From: Rickettsiaceae bacterium
GTDB taxonomy: Bacteria; Pseudomonadota; Alphaproteobacteria; Rickettsiales; Rickettsiaceae
Direction: 5' to 3'
Length of the DNA: 5,735 nucleotides
Assembly (NCBI GenBank): GCA_022702085.1
Contig: JAKONF010000109.1
Span: forward strand, 1 to 5,735
The position numbers were made by a program, and so were the translations under genes. Below are positions 1 to 5,735 of the stretch, one piece after another (within the stretch, counting starts at the first letter, position 1; each line of letters starts with the position of its first letter). The notes under the pieces are model-generated. The model ran no database searches. It saw only the letters and a program-made list of their open reading frames with translations, and was not told the origin of the DNA.

Positions 1-380
1 TTTAATCCAAGACTTTTATGTAGCTGATAAATTTTATTTAAACTAATTTCTTTTGCCTGCCCCTGATAGCAAGCGGTTGAATCAATATAACGGTCACATA
101 TTACCCATTTACCCTCGTTTAGGGCTGGCGTAATCACCTTCATTATATGTTCGTAGCGAGCAGCCATTACAAGTAATAATTCAGAAATGGGCAAAATTTC
201 TTGATGAATCACCATTTCTCTAATGAATTCAGCAGATTTAGTTCCGCCTATTTCCCTGGTATGAATAGCTTTTATGTTATTGGCTAGCAGATATTCATAT
301 AACATTTTGCTTTGCGTTGATTTACCGCATCCTTCTCCGCCTTCGAAAGTGATGAATCTAGGAATATTGAGATTATCCAT
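1..380 (-). CDS. tmk: Thymidylate kinase (dTMP kinase), N-terminal part, cut by window edge
   Basis: Phosphorylates dTMP to dTDP with ATP in the cytoplasm, an essential step of dTTP supply. The ATG at 380-378 opens a frame that runs off the window at position 1, giving 126 complete codons of a protein usually about 200-215 residues long. Visible motifs, in order: [15 protein letters not shown] (residues 9-23), the P-loop; TREIGGT near residue 43, the dTMP-binding DRE/TREPGGT loop, with Ile where Pro is usual; [13 protein letters not shown] in the middle; and [15 protein letters not shown] near residues 95-109, the classic DRY..S..AYQG motif. The start overlaps the end of the upstream ATPase gene by 8 bp, and a weak AGAG Shine-Dalgarno at 388-391 lies 7 nt before it, so translation is probably coupled. 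The family call is very secure. The lid region and C-terminus are outside the window. Confidence 0.96.
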   Translation of the reverse strand, partial: MDNLNIPRFITFEGGEGCGKSTQSKMLYEYLLANNIKAIHTREIGGTKSAEFIREMVIHQEILPISELLLVMAARYEHIMKVITPALNEGKWVICDRYIDSTACYQGQAKEISLNKIYQLHKSLGL

Positions 381-1428
381 ATATCATCTCTAAGTAACTA
401 CTACTATTCATCTCATTTAGCCTAGAAGTGGTTCTGCTAAATTCAGCTAATCTTTTACCTCTTTCATATAACTTAACTGGTGAAGTTGCCAAGCTCATAT
501 ACAGTAAAACTTTATAAAAATAAGCATTATCAATGAAGTTAATAAAACGAGTAATCTGGTCAGTGTTATCCTCAGATAAGATTGGCACATTCTCTAAAAT
601 AATTACTTTAAAATATCTACAGATATTAACATAGTCAACGTAGCCTAATTCTTGCATGAATAATTCCATAAAATCGGTTACTAAAATTTTATTGTAACTT
701 TTATTAAATTTTATCTTTCTACCAAATACTTCAAGTGAAAATGTTTCTAATTTGTCATTGGTTGTTTGAGTTATTATCTTTGCTATATTCTTCTTATTTT
801 CATCATTTAATGGATATATGATTCTGTTATCGCTAATATTTATGATTTTATCACTTCTGTAGTCATGATTATTATCAAGATAAATCATCTTAAATTTTTT
901 ATAAATTAATTCAATAAATGGTAAAAAGGATTCGCGTTGCACTCCATCTTTATATAAATTCTTAGGCTCAGTATTACTAGTAATTACAATAAATATTTTT
1001 AGCTTAAGTAACTCTTCAAATAGTTTACCGATGATCATCGCATCAGCAATATCTTTTATCTCAAGCTCATCTAAACAAATTATTTTAGTGTTTTGAGCGT
1101 AACTTTGAGCTAAATTGGTGATAAGATTACTACGGGAAAATTTTTGTAATTCATGCAAGTTTAAGTGAACTGATTGCATAAAATCTTGGTAATGAATCAA
1201 CTGCTTTTTTATTTTTAGTGAATTATAAAAAGCTTGCATCAACATTGTTTTGCCTCTTCCTACTCCACCATAAAGATATATACCTGAATGAGATAAAGAT
1301 TTTCTAAAAAAATTGAAGCTAAATCTTGGTTGATTCAATTCTTCAGAAATTATATTTAAATGTTCAGTAGCAGCAATTTGCATATCATCCAGCACAATTG
1401 CGCTTGAGAAATATTTTGCTATGCCCAT
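373..1428 (-). CDS. zapE: AFG1/ZapE-family P-loop ATPase
   Basis: An AAA-like ATPase of 351 residues, the usual size for the bacterial ZapE / mitochondrial AFG1 (LACE1) family. Walker A is GGVGRGKT (residues 54-61). Walker B is [16 protein letters not shown] (118-133), matching the family pattern CFDEF.V.DI.DAM except that Leu-Glu replaces the usual Phe-(Gln/Phe). The sensor region is TSNTEP (150-155), followed by [18 protein letters not shown] (158-175) with the candidate arginine finger Arg165. The C-terminal signature [19 protein letters not shown] (294-312) and [16 protein letters not shown] (331-346) are also typical. Known family roles are Z-ring modulation in Escherichia coli and inner-membrane proteostasis in mitochondria; which applies here is not visible. 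There is no signal peptide or membrane segment. The gene lies 31 nt after the HemY-like gene and overlaps tmk by 8 bp. No clear Shine-Dalgarno precedes the ATG, and no upstream in-frame start looks better. Confidence 0.94.
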   Translation of the reverse strand: MGIAKYFSSAIVLDDMQIAATEHLNIISEELNQPRFSFNFFRKSLSHSGIYLYGGVGRGKTMLMQAFYNSLKIKKQLIHYQDFMQSVHLNLHELQKFSRSNLITNLAQSYAQNTKIICLDELEIKDIADAMIIGKLFEELLKLKIFIVITSNTEPKNLYKDGVQRESFLPFIELIYKKFKMIYLDNNHDYRSDKIINISDNRIIYPLNDENKKNIAKIITQTTNDKLETFSLEVFGRKIKFNKSYNKILVTDFMELFMQELGYVDYVNICRYFKVIILENVPILSEDNTDQITRFINFIDNAYFYKVLLYMSLATSPVKLYERGKRLAEFSRTTSRLNEMNSSSYLEMIYG

Positions 1429-1459
1429 ATTAAATTCATCAAAAGATCAGATTTATATC

Positions 1460-2515
1460 TTAATTCAGTAATATAGGCTCATAAAATCTATTTTTATCAT
1501 CTAATCCTAGATAAGCAGTAATGGCTAAATATAATACTGGATATTCTTCTGGATTTGCTAATTCTGCTAAATCATTAGCAATTTTTTCAGGTGGCGTATT
1601 TGGCAATAGTTTAATAATCATTTGCGCTATTTCAAAATTAGGCATCTCTTTATATAATTTTTTTAACATCGCTAATATATGTTCTGTTTTTTCAATATTA
1701 ATATTCAAGGTAACATATAAATCTACAGCATCAATATTATAAGGGTTTGCTTCTATAGATTTGTGCACACAATGATTTGCTTCATTATCTTCGCCGTTTG
1801 CTAATTTCTCTTTGGCGGCATCAAGGTAAAAATCACTAATATCTTCAGCAATTAAATCGTAATTCGGATTATGTGCTTCTGATAACCTACGAATTGCAAA
1901 ATCAAAGCGATCCCATTTTTTTAAATTCCCGTAACATCTAACTAATAGCATTAATACATTGCTATCCTTTTCATTTAAATTATAACATTTTATGCAATAT
2001 TCTTCTGCTTGTTTATATAATTTATTCTGTATGAATAATTCTGCTATTTTTTTTGAAGCATAATACTCGTATTCTGGGCTACTGAGCAATATTCTTAAAT
2101 GTAGAATTTGCGCATCAAAATTATATTCTGCATTAGCTAGTATAAGATGCGCAAATTCTTTTTGATTCTGATTAAGATCCCCTTCTATCTTTCTGATGAT
2201 TTCAATTGATTTTTGGTGATCTTGTTGACTTAAACTAGCAAAAGCTTTTAGTAAAGAGCTGTGAGTTTTTTGTATTTTATTTAACTGAATCCTCTTGCGA
2301 ATCATATAAGGTAATTCAAACAATAAAAAAGTTAGCCTTAGAATAAGCAAGGCGACTAACAATACTATTATAAACATTACAATTAAGGTGAAAAAAGTTG
2401 TTTCAATGTAATAATCGTAAATATTAATTGAGATTGATGAGTCTAACTGACTAAGTACCGAAAAACCTAGATATAACAAAAAAAATATGGCACTTATTAA
2501 CAAGAATCTGATCAT
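1460..2515 (-). CDS. hemY: HemY-family inner-membrane TPR protein (not a protoporphyrinogen oxidase)
   Basis: A 351-residue membrane protein. Two hydrophobic segments at about residues 3-22 and 40-66 flank a short loop ending in YDYYIETT (33-40), the pattern of the HemY N-terminal domain. After them comes a basic stop-transfer stretch (MIRKRIQLNKIQK, 71-83), then a mostly helical soluble part that reads as TPR-like helix pairs. Clearest are 155-184 (KKIAELFIQNKLYKQAEEYCIKC region), 186-215 and 225-262 (ending in SIEANPYNIDAVDLY). HemY proteins of this type are linked to late tetrapyrrole metabolism by gene neighbourhood, but their biochemical role is not firmly known. The name is shared with an unrelated oxidase, and no FAD-binding motif is present here. 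The protein is somewhat short for alphaproteobacterial homologues, which often exceed 400 residues. Translation is likely coupled: the ATG lies 1 nt after the upstream stop, with a weak GGA at 2525-2527. The family call rests on topology, the ETT motif, the TPRs and the hemD context. Confidence 0.78.
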   Translation of the reverse strand: MIRFLLISAIFFLLYLGFSVLSQLDSSISINIYDYYIETTFFTLIVMFIIVLLVALLILRLTFLLFELPYMIRKRIQLNKIQKTHSSLLKAFASLSQQDHQKSIEIIRKIEGDLNQNQKEFAHLILANAEYNFDAQILHLRILLSSPEYEYYASKKIAELFIQNKLYKQAEEYCIKCYNLNEKDSNVLMLLVRCYGNLKKWDRFDFAIRRLSEAHNPNYDLIAEDISDFYLDAAKEKLANGEDNEANHCVHKSIEANPYNIDAVDLYVTLNINIEKTEHILAMLKKLYKEMPNFEIAQMIIKLLPNTPPEKIANDLAELANPEEYPVLYLAITAYLGLDDKNRFYEPILLN

Positions 2516-2516
2516 A

Positions 2517-3254
2517 TTAGTTTTTCCGGTTAAATTTTATTTTAAAATCTTCTGTATAACAGTAATCAACCCAAGACTTTAATTTTTTCACAATTTTGTT
2601 CCTTTTTTCTAGTTTTATGTCAAGCTCAGCAGAATTTTTATCGATGCGGATAAATTTTTGCAAAATATCTGAGTTGTTAGGAAAAACTTGTTTTCGGTAT
2701 GTAGGTGGATTGATCAAATAATGATCATTATATTCTTCTAAATTTTCAAGTAGAGTATTAAAAGTTTTCGGCAAATCTGAGAAAATTTTAATTTTGTTTA
2801 GATAATTAGTGTAAGATTTATCCAATAAAAAATTTATGATCATTCTATTAATATTACGTAAATATGCTAAATATTCTTTTTGGTTAAAATTTTCTATCAA
2901 CTCTGTTTTTATTTTATTAGCCTCAACTCTATTTTCGTTATTTGACTCCTCAACATCGATAGGCTGAATATTAAAATTTTCAATTATTGATTCTGGCTCT
3001 TTTGTGACCAGCTGTTCTACACTAGCCTCAGCTTCAAGTTCAGGTTTCTGATATATTAAATTACTCTCTTGCTGCTTCTCATTTAGCTCTTTCTGTAACT
3101 GCTCTTTGCTAAATATAATATTTTTACCAAATTTTTTGAATATTTCAAAGTTACTGAAGTAAACTGCACTTAGTAAAATCAAAGACAAAGCTATTAATAT
3201 CCATAGATATTTCTTAAAAGATTTGTTGCTGGTTACTTCGATATTTTTGATCAT
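2517..3254 (-). CDS. Small single-pass membrane protein, positional candidate for a reduced Mic60/mitofilin
   Basis: A 245-residue protein that I do not recognise by sequence. A short basic N-terminus (with KSFKKY at 11-16) precedes one hydrophobic segment at about 16-33. A Glu/Gln/Lys-rich stretch follows (about 49-125, e.g. KEQLQKELNEKQQESN), with coiled-coil and disordered character. The rest is a mostly helical, Tyr/Asn/Lys-rich C-terminal part that ends basic. The expected topology is N-in with the bulk in the periplasm. It sits between hemD and a HemY-family gene, where alphaproteobacteria usually carry the Mic60/mitofilin (COG4223) gene, and the TM plus coiled-coil plus helical-tail plan is the same. 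Typical alphaproteobacterial Mic60 is much longer, and I cannot see a definite mitofilin signature in the last 100 residues. The start is fixed by an AAAGGA Shine-Dalgarno at 3265-3270 and the lack of another ATG before residue 138. It overlaps hemD by 41 bp and ends 1 nt before hemY. The CDS is secure; the Mic60 identity is inference, at about 0.4. Confidence 0.85.
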   Translation of the reverse strand: MIKNIEVTSNKSFKKYLWILIALSLILLSAVYFSNFEIFKKFGKNIIFSKEQLQKELNEKQQESNLIYQKPELEAEASVEQLVTKEPESIIENFNIQPIDVEESNNENRVEANKIKTELIENFNQKEYLAYLRNINRMIINFLLDKSYTNYLNKIKIFSDLPKTFNTLLENLEEYNDHYLINPPTYRKQVFPNNSDILQKFIRIDKNSAELDIKLEKRNKIVKKLKSWVDYCYTEDFKIKFNRKN

Positions 3255-3912
3255 TGAGTAATAATCCTTTCATCTGTTGATGCTTACCCTCATCGCAACA
3301 AATAATGAAAGCAAAATGAGGTTTTAAAATTTCGGCTACTTTTAAACTTATAGCTATTATTATTGAATTCTCAAGTGGTTTTATTAAATTGTGAGCTTTT
3401 AATAGCTTTAAAAATGTTCTAGCGGAGTTGGATGAATACAGCATTATATAATCAATGTCATTTTTAATAGCATTTATTTGCTCTTCATCTAAACTATTTG
3501 TATACCTAACTTGATAAAATACTACCCTTTTAATTCCAATTGGTGGAATTTTTGTGATATGATTTCCAGAAAGATAAATCATATTGTGATAATTACTTTT
3601 AGGGATATTTTGCAGTAATTGCTTAAAATCATCCGCAATATATTTAATGTTATAATTTTTACTTTCGAGAATTTTTGCAGATTCCTCGCCAACTACCCAA
3701 ATATTTTTATGCAAGCTTGCTAGTGGTAGTATTTTAGCTGCATATTTGCTACTGATGATAATGTCTGAATATTGATCTATAGTACTATAATCAAATTTAA
3801 TATTTTGATATTTAATTAATGGACAGCTTTCAAAGTTAAACATGGATTCTTTGATGCTAGCTATGAACTCGATGTTCTCTTCTTCACTACGGGTAAGTAA
3901 AACATTATACAT
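3214..3912 (-). CDS. hemD: Uroporphyrinogen-III synthase
   Basis: Cyclises hydroxymethylbilane with inversion of ring D to give uroporphyrinogen III, the branch point leading to heme; cytoplasmic. At 232 residues it has the usual length. This family is poorly conserved, but its landmarks occur in order: N-terminal LLTRSEEEN (5-13); DIIISSKYAAKIL (50-62), matching the (V/I)..TS..A pattern; VVGEESAKILESKNYNI (73-89), the vG..TA..L...G element; MIYLSGNH (111-118), the yl.G element that starts the second lobe; VVFYQVRYTN (130-139), the V..Y..... strand; YIMLYSSNSARTFLKLL (155-171); and IIAISLKVAEILKPHF (185-200). It is the first gene of the packed cluster. No good Shine-Dalgarno precedes the ATG, and the sequence just upstream is A/T-only for several bases. 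The Gln-rich tail (NQQQIF) is encoded in the 41-bp overlap with the next gene. Confidence 0.88.
   Translation of the reverse strand: MYNVLLTRSEEENIEFIASIKESMFNFESCPLIKYQNIKFDYSTIDQYSDIIISSKYAAKILPLASLHKNIWVVGEESAKILESKNYNIKYIADDFKQLLQNIPKSNYHNMIYLSGNHITKIPPIGIKRVVFYQVRYTNSLDEEQINAIKNDIDYIMLYSSNSARTFLKLLKAHNLIKPLENSIIIAISLKVAEILKPHFAFIICCDEGKHQQMKGLLLNDQKYRSNQQQIF
3265..3270 (-). promoter_or_regulatory. Ribosome binding site of the small membrane protein gene, inside hemD
   Basis: Reading on the minus strand, AAAGGA lies 10 nt before the ATG at 3254-3252. It is the clearest Shine-Dalgarno in this window and lies wholly inside the hemD coding region, so it supports the start that overlaps hemD by 41 bp. 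Confidence 0.6.
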
Positions 3913-3933
3913 GATAGATTTTATTTGAATTAA

Positions 3934-3965
3934 AGAACTATTTTTTATTCTTACCTTATAGTTCT
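3934..3965. repeat. Inverted repeat, 8-bp arms, upstream of hemD
   Basis: AGAACTAT at 3934-3941 is the exact reverse complement of ATAGTTCT at 3958-3965, separated by 16 nt. It lies 22 bp before the hemD start. It could be a hairpin in the hemD leader or a pair of protein-binding half-sites. The right arm recurs in related form 35 bp away at 3995. Function unknown. Confidence 0.5.
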
Positions 3966-3984
3966 CTAAATATCTATTGATTTA

Positions 3985-4008
3985 AAATTTATACAGTTCT
4001 ATAAATTT
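3985..4008. repeat. Inverted repeat, 9-bp A/T arms, between the ankyrin-like gene and hemD
   Basis: AAATTTATA at 3985-3993 is the exact reverse complement of TATAAATTT at 4000-4008, with a 6-nt centre CAGTTC. On the plus strand it is followed by TTTTT (4010-4014); on the minus strand, the direction of all genes here, it is followed by TTTTAAATC-like sequence with no good U-tract. The stem holds only A-T pairs, so it would be a weak terminator. It may instead be an operator or a chance palindrome in AT-rich DNA. Confidence 0.4.
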
Positions 4009-4036
4009 ATTTTTAAACATTTATTTGATTTCTTTG

Positions 4037-4053
4037 TAGTAAATAATTTACTA
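4037..4053. repeat. Perfect 17-bp dyad just after the ankyrin-like gene
   Basis: TAGTAAATAATTTACTA has perfect 8-bp arms (4037-4044 and 4046-4053) around a single central A. It begins 11 nt past the stop codon of the ankyrin-like gene. In RNA it could fold with a 7-bp stem and 3-nt loop, but no run of U follows on the minus strand (CAAAGAAATC follows). It therefore looks more like an operator or an mRNA 3'-end stabiliser than an intrinsic terminator. Confidence 0.45.
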
Positions 4054-4064
4054 AGTTATTTATC

Positions 4065-5414
4065 TCAACCATCTATATTCATCATATCCATGCTATCCCC
4101 TACCATAGTGACCCCATATGCTGCTTCTTTGATTTGAACTAGTTCTAAAAATTTGTACATAGGATCTTGCTTGATGTCTGGCACTAATCTGCTATCAATT
4201 TCGCTTTTACTGATAGATTTATTCTCAGTACATTCATCTAATTTTAAGATACCTAATGTTTTTAATGGTAAAACACCACCCGAGTTATTAAAAACAGCCG
4301 CAGCATCTGATTCTTCTGTCTGATAGAGCATTTTTATTAAATATGAATTCTCCAATAATTGCTTTTTAACTTCATCTTTTTCAAATAATTTTGTATCTCT
4401 CGTATTAAGATATAGTTGTTTTAATTTAATATTTAAATGTTTATCCTTTGAATTTGTTTTAATAAATTTATTTAGCATGCCGTTAAAAATACTTGTTAAT
4501 ACTGGTTCGTATTCTTTTATTTTAATAGAATAATCTGGCGTTTTTTCAAATAAATTTTTAATAGATATTATTTTTTCTTGCTTCAGTGAATCTAATGAAC
4601 AAGCATCTTTCTCCACAAGAAGTTCAATATATTTTAAGTATCTATCTTTTATGATTGTAGTACGATCTGAATTTGGGATTTTAGTTATTCGATTGATTAA
4701 ATTGATTAAATAATCAACTAGTTTGATATTTGAATCGATTCGATAACAATTGACATCTGCTCCTCTAGATAGGTAAAATTCAAAAAGTTCAGGACTGATA
4801 GTTAGATTACCCATGACTGACTGTACTTTCCCACCTTTATAACTGTTAACCTCAGCTCCTAAGTTATCAATCAAATATTTTGCAGTTTCGATATCTCTTG
4901 CATGAAATAGAAATTTTGAATTATTTATATCATTTCCCAATTCTAAAAATTTTGTTACAAAATCTGTTCTTTTATGTTCAACAAAAAGGCTCTGTAATGA
5001 ATTACTCCAAATATTATTTGAGCATTGATCAGATTCATAAGATAATAAAAGCTCAAGCATTTCAACTTTTCCATACTGAGCTACATCCTTCCATAAATCG
5101 TATTCACAGAATTTCAGATTGTCTATATTTTTTATTTCATCTAAAAAATATTTCATTTCTAATATTTTATTATCAATAATATATTCTCGAAGTATTTGTT
5201 TTAATTGTATTATGCCATTTTTCTGTTTTTCATTTAATTCATTTATTTCACTATTATCATTAAACACACCAATTAAATTGCCATAGTCATCAAATTCGCG
5301 AATTTTATCATCAATATCTTTACCCAAACGATTACTGTAAAATAACTCTATAGGTAAATTCTTATCATCTGCTTCATTTTGATTATCATACTTTTTTGAC
5401 ATTTTATTACTCAT
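4065..5414 (-). CDS. Ankyrin-repeat-like orphan protein of unknown function
   Basis: A 449-residue protein with no signal peptide or membrane segment. The N-terminus (1-65) is charged and probably disordered. Residues about 104-222 hold degenerate ankyrin-like units: LWKDVAQYGKVEMLELLLSY (107-126), then TDFVTKFLELGNDIN (150-164), DIETAKYLIDNLGAEVN (174-190) and ELFEFYLSRGADVN (209-222). The unit ends fall near 131, 164, 190 and 222, close to the 33-residue ankyrin period. A possible further unit is YLKYIELLVEKDACSL (259-274). The C-terminal 170 residues match nothing I know and end in an acidic, Met-rich tail. Ankyrin proteins in Rickettsiales are often host-directed, but no secretion signal is evident, so that is only a hypothesis. 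Start: ATG at 5414, with a second in-frame ATG four codons in (5402) preceded by GAG at 7 nt; the second may be the true start. It is transcribed separately from the hemD cluster, to judge from a 152-bp gap and its own promoter. Confidence 0.82.
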   Translation of the reverse strand: MSNKMSKKYDNQNEADDKNLPIELFYSNRLGKDIDDKIREFDDYGNLIGVFNDNSEINELNEKQKNGIIQLKQILREYIIDNKILEMKYFLDEIKNIDNLKFCEYDLWKDVAQYGKVEMLELLLSYESDQCSNNIWSNSLQSLFVEHKRTDFVTKFLELGNDINNSKFLFHARDIETAKYLIDNLGAEVNSYKGGKVQSVMGNLTISPELFEFYLSRGADVNCYRIDSNIKLVDYLINLINRITKIPNSDRTTIIKDRYLKYIELLVEKDACSLDSLKQEKIISIKNLFEKTPDYSIKIKEYEPVLTSIFNGMLNKFIKTNSKDKHLNIKLKQLYLNTRDTKLFEKDEVKKQLLENSYLIKMLYQTEESDAAAVFNNSGGVLPLKTLGILKLDECTENKSISKSEIDSRLVPDIKQDPMYKFLELVQIKEAAYGVTMVGDSMDMMNIDG

Positions 5415-5428
5415 TAATTTATTTTAAG

Positions 5429-5457
5429 AAAATAACAAATATTAGTAATTAAGTCAA
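5429..5457 (-). promoter_or_regulatory. Likely sigma-70 promoter of the ankyrin-like gene
   Basis: On the minus strand, TTGACT (5457-5452; 5 of 6 to TTGACA) is followed by a 17-bp spacer and TATTTT (5434-5429; 4 of 6 to TATAAT). A TG one base upstream makes an extended -10. The predicted start near 5422 leaves a leader of only about 8 nt before the first ATG, or about 20 nt before the second ATG at 5402. Confidence 0.55.
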
Positions 5458-5476
5458 CAACTTTAATAAAAATTAA

Positions 5477-5735
5477 TTATTTTTTATCGTAAGGATTGTC
5501 ACTTTTAGCGAAGTAAAAACGGATTGGCACGCCTAATAAATCAAAATTTTCTCTTAGTGAGTTTATTAGATATCTTTGATAACTATCTGATATTTTTTCT
5601 GGGAGATTAGAAAATAATTTAAATGTTGGCGGCCGAGTTTTAATTTGCGTCATATACTTAATACGTACTCTCCTGCCACCTTTTTGTAATGGTAGCGGAT
5701 GATCTTCGGTAATAAATTGTAACCATTCATTAAGC
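5477..5735 (-). CDS. der: GTPase Der (EngA), C-terminal end, cut by window edge
   Basis: The last 85 codons plus stop of Der, the double-GTPase that binds the 50S ribosomal subunit and is needed for its maturation. Only the C-terminal KH-like domain is inside the window; both G domains lie beyond 5735. Diagnostic sequence, counted from the first full codon: LNEWLQFITEDHPLP (1-15), GGRRVRIKYMTQIKTRPPTF (19-38), the hallmark of this domain, then SDSYQRYLINSLRENFDLLG (49-68) and VPIRFYFAKSDNPYDKK (69-85). The reading frame is intact to its TAA at 5479-5477. It ends 62 bp before the ankyrin-like gene on the same strand, and I see no strong terminator between them. Confidence 0.97.
   Translation of the reverse strand, partial: LNEWLQFITEDHPLPLQKGGRRVRIKYMTQIKTRPPTFKLFSNLPEKISDSYQRYLINSLRENFDLLGVPIRFYFAKSDNPYDKK

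Noticed and set aside
1443..1461. Short inverted repeat (AAGAT/ATCTT) between the HemY-like gene and zapE as a terminator or attenuator
   Set aside because: Only a 5-bp stem with a 9-nt loop and no U-tract; the 31-nt gap looks like ordinary operon spacing.
1521..1742. Plus-strand open frame of 73 codons inside the HemY-like gene
   Set aside because: Antisense to a well-supported coding region, no recognisable domain and no Shine-Dalgarno; a by-product of the opposite-strand codon pattern.
1460..2515. HemY as protoporphyrinogen oxidase
   Set aside because: No N-terminal GxGxxG FAD-binding motif; two membrane segments and TPR helices instead, so it is the other, unrelated HemY family.
4880..5179. 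Plus-strand open frame of 99 codons inside the ankyrin-like gene
   Set aside because: Antisense to a long frame that shows ankyrin-like periodicity; its translation is a Tyr/Leu/Ile-rich mix with no family features.
5464..5485. AT-rich imperfect inverted repeat at the end of der, considered as an intrinsic terminator
   Set aside because: The stem is all A/T, imperfect and overlaps the stop codon region; it would be too weak, and such patterns are expected by chance here.
1..5735. Mobile element, phage, CRISPR, tRNA/rRNA or toxin-antitoxin content
   Set aside because: No transposase or integrase motifs, no regularly spaced repeats, no tRNA-like or rRNA-like segments, and the genes tile the window with intact frames.

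Overview
The window looks like chromosome of an obligate intracellular alphaproteobacterium of the Rickettsiales. The DNA is very AT-rich, roughly 70% by eye, with A/T-ending codons and weak Shine-Dalgarno signals. The N-terminal part of the thymidylate kinase resembles Rickettsia TMK as I remember it, including a hydrophobic residue in place of proline in the usual REPGGT motif. An ankyrin-like orphan protein fits the same lifestyle. I cannot name the genus. All seven genes are on the minus strand, so transcription runs from high to low coordinates.

Layout in the direction of transcription: the 3' end of der, a ribosome-assembly GTPase (5735-5477, cut by the window edge). Then a 449-residue protein with degenerate ankyrin-like repeats (5414-4065), which appears to have its own promoter with a very short leader. 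Then a 152-bp spacer holding three inverted repeats. Then a tightly packed five-gene cluster: hemD (3912-3214), a small single-pass membrane protein (3254-2517), a HemY-family membrane TPR protein (2515-1460), the AFG1/ZapE-type ATPase (1428-373), and tmk (380-1, cut by the other edge).

Within the cluster, hemD overlaps its neighbour by 41 bp, the next junction has a 1-nt gap, HemY and ZapE are 31 nt apart, and ZapE overlaps tmk by 8 bp. This suggests one polycistronic mRNA with translational coupling. The order hemD, small membrane protein, hemY matches the alphaproteobacterial arrangement in which the middle gene is the Mic60/mitofilin homologue. The middle protein here is short and diverged, so it is a positional rather than a sequence-proven Mic60 candidate. 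HemD makes uroporphyrinogen III for heme synthesis. The HemY-like and Mic60-like proteins would sit in the inner membrane. ZapE and Tmk add cell-division/proteostasis and dTTP-supply functions.

I see no mobile element, CRISPR array, tRNA or rRNA, and no convincing new multi-gene system. The points most worth following are the reduced Mic60-like protein, the ankyrin orphan, and the dyad-rich spacer before hemD.
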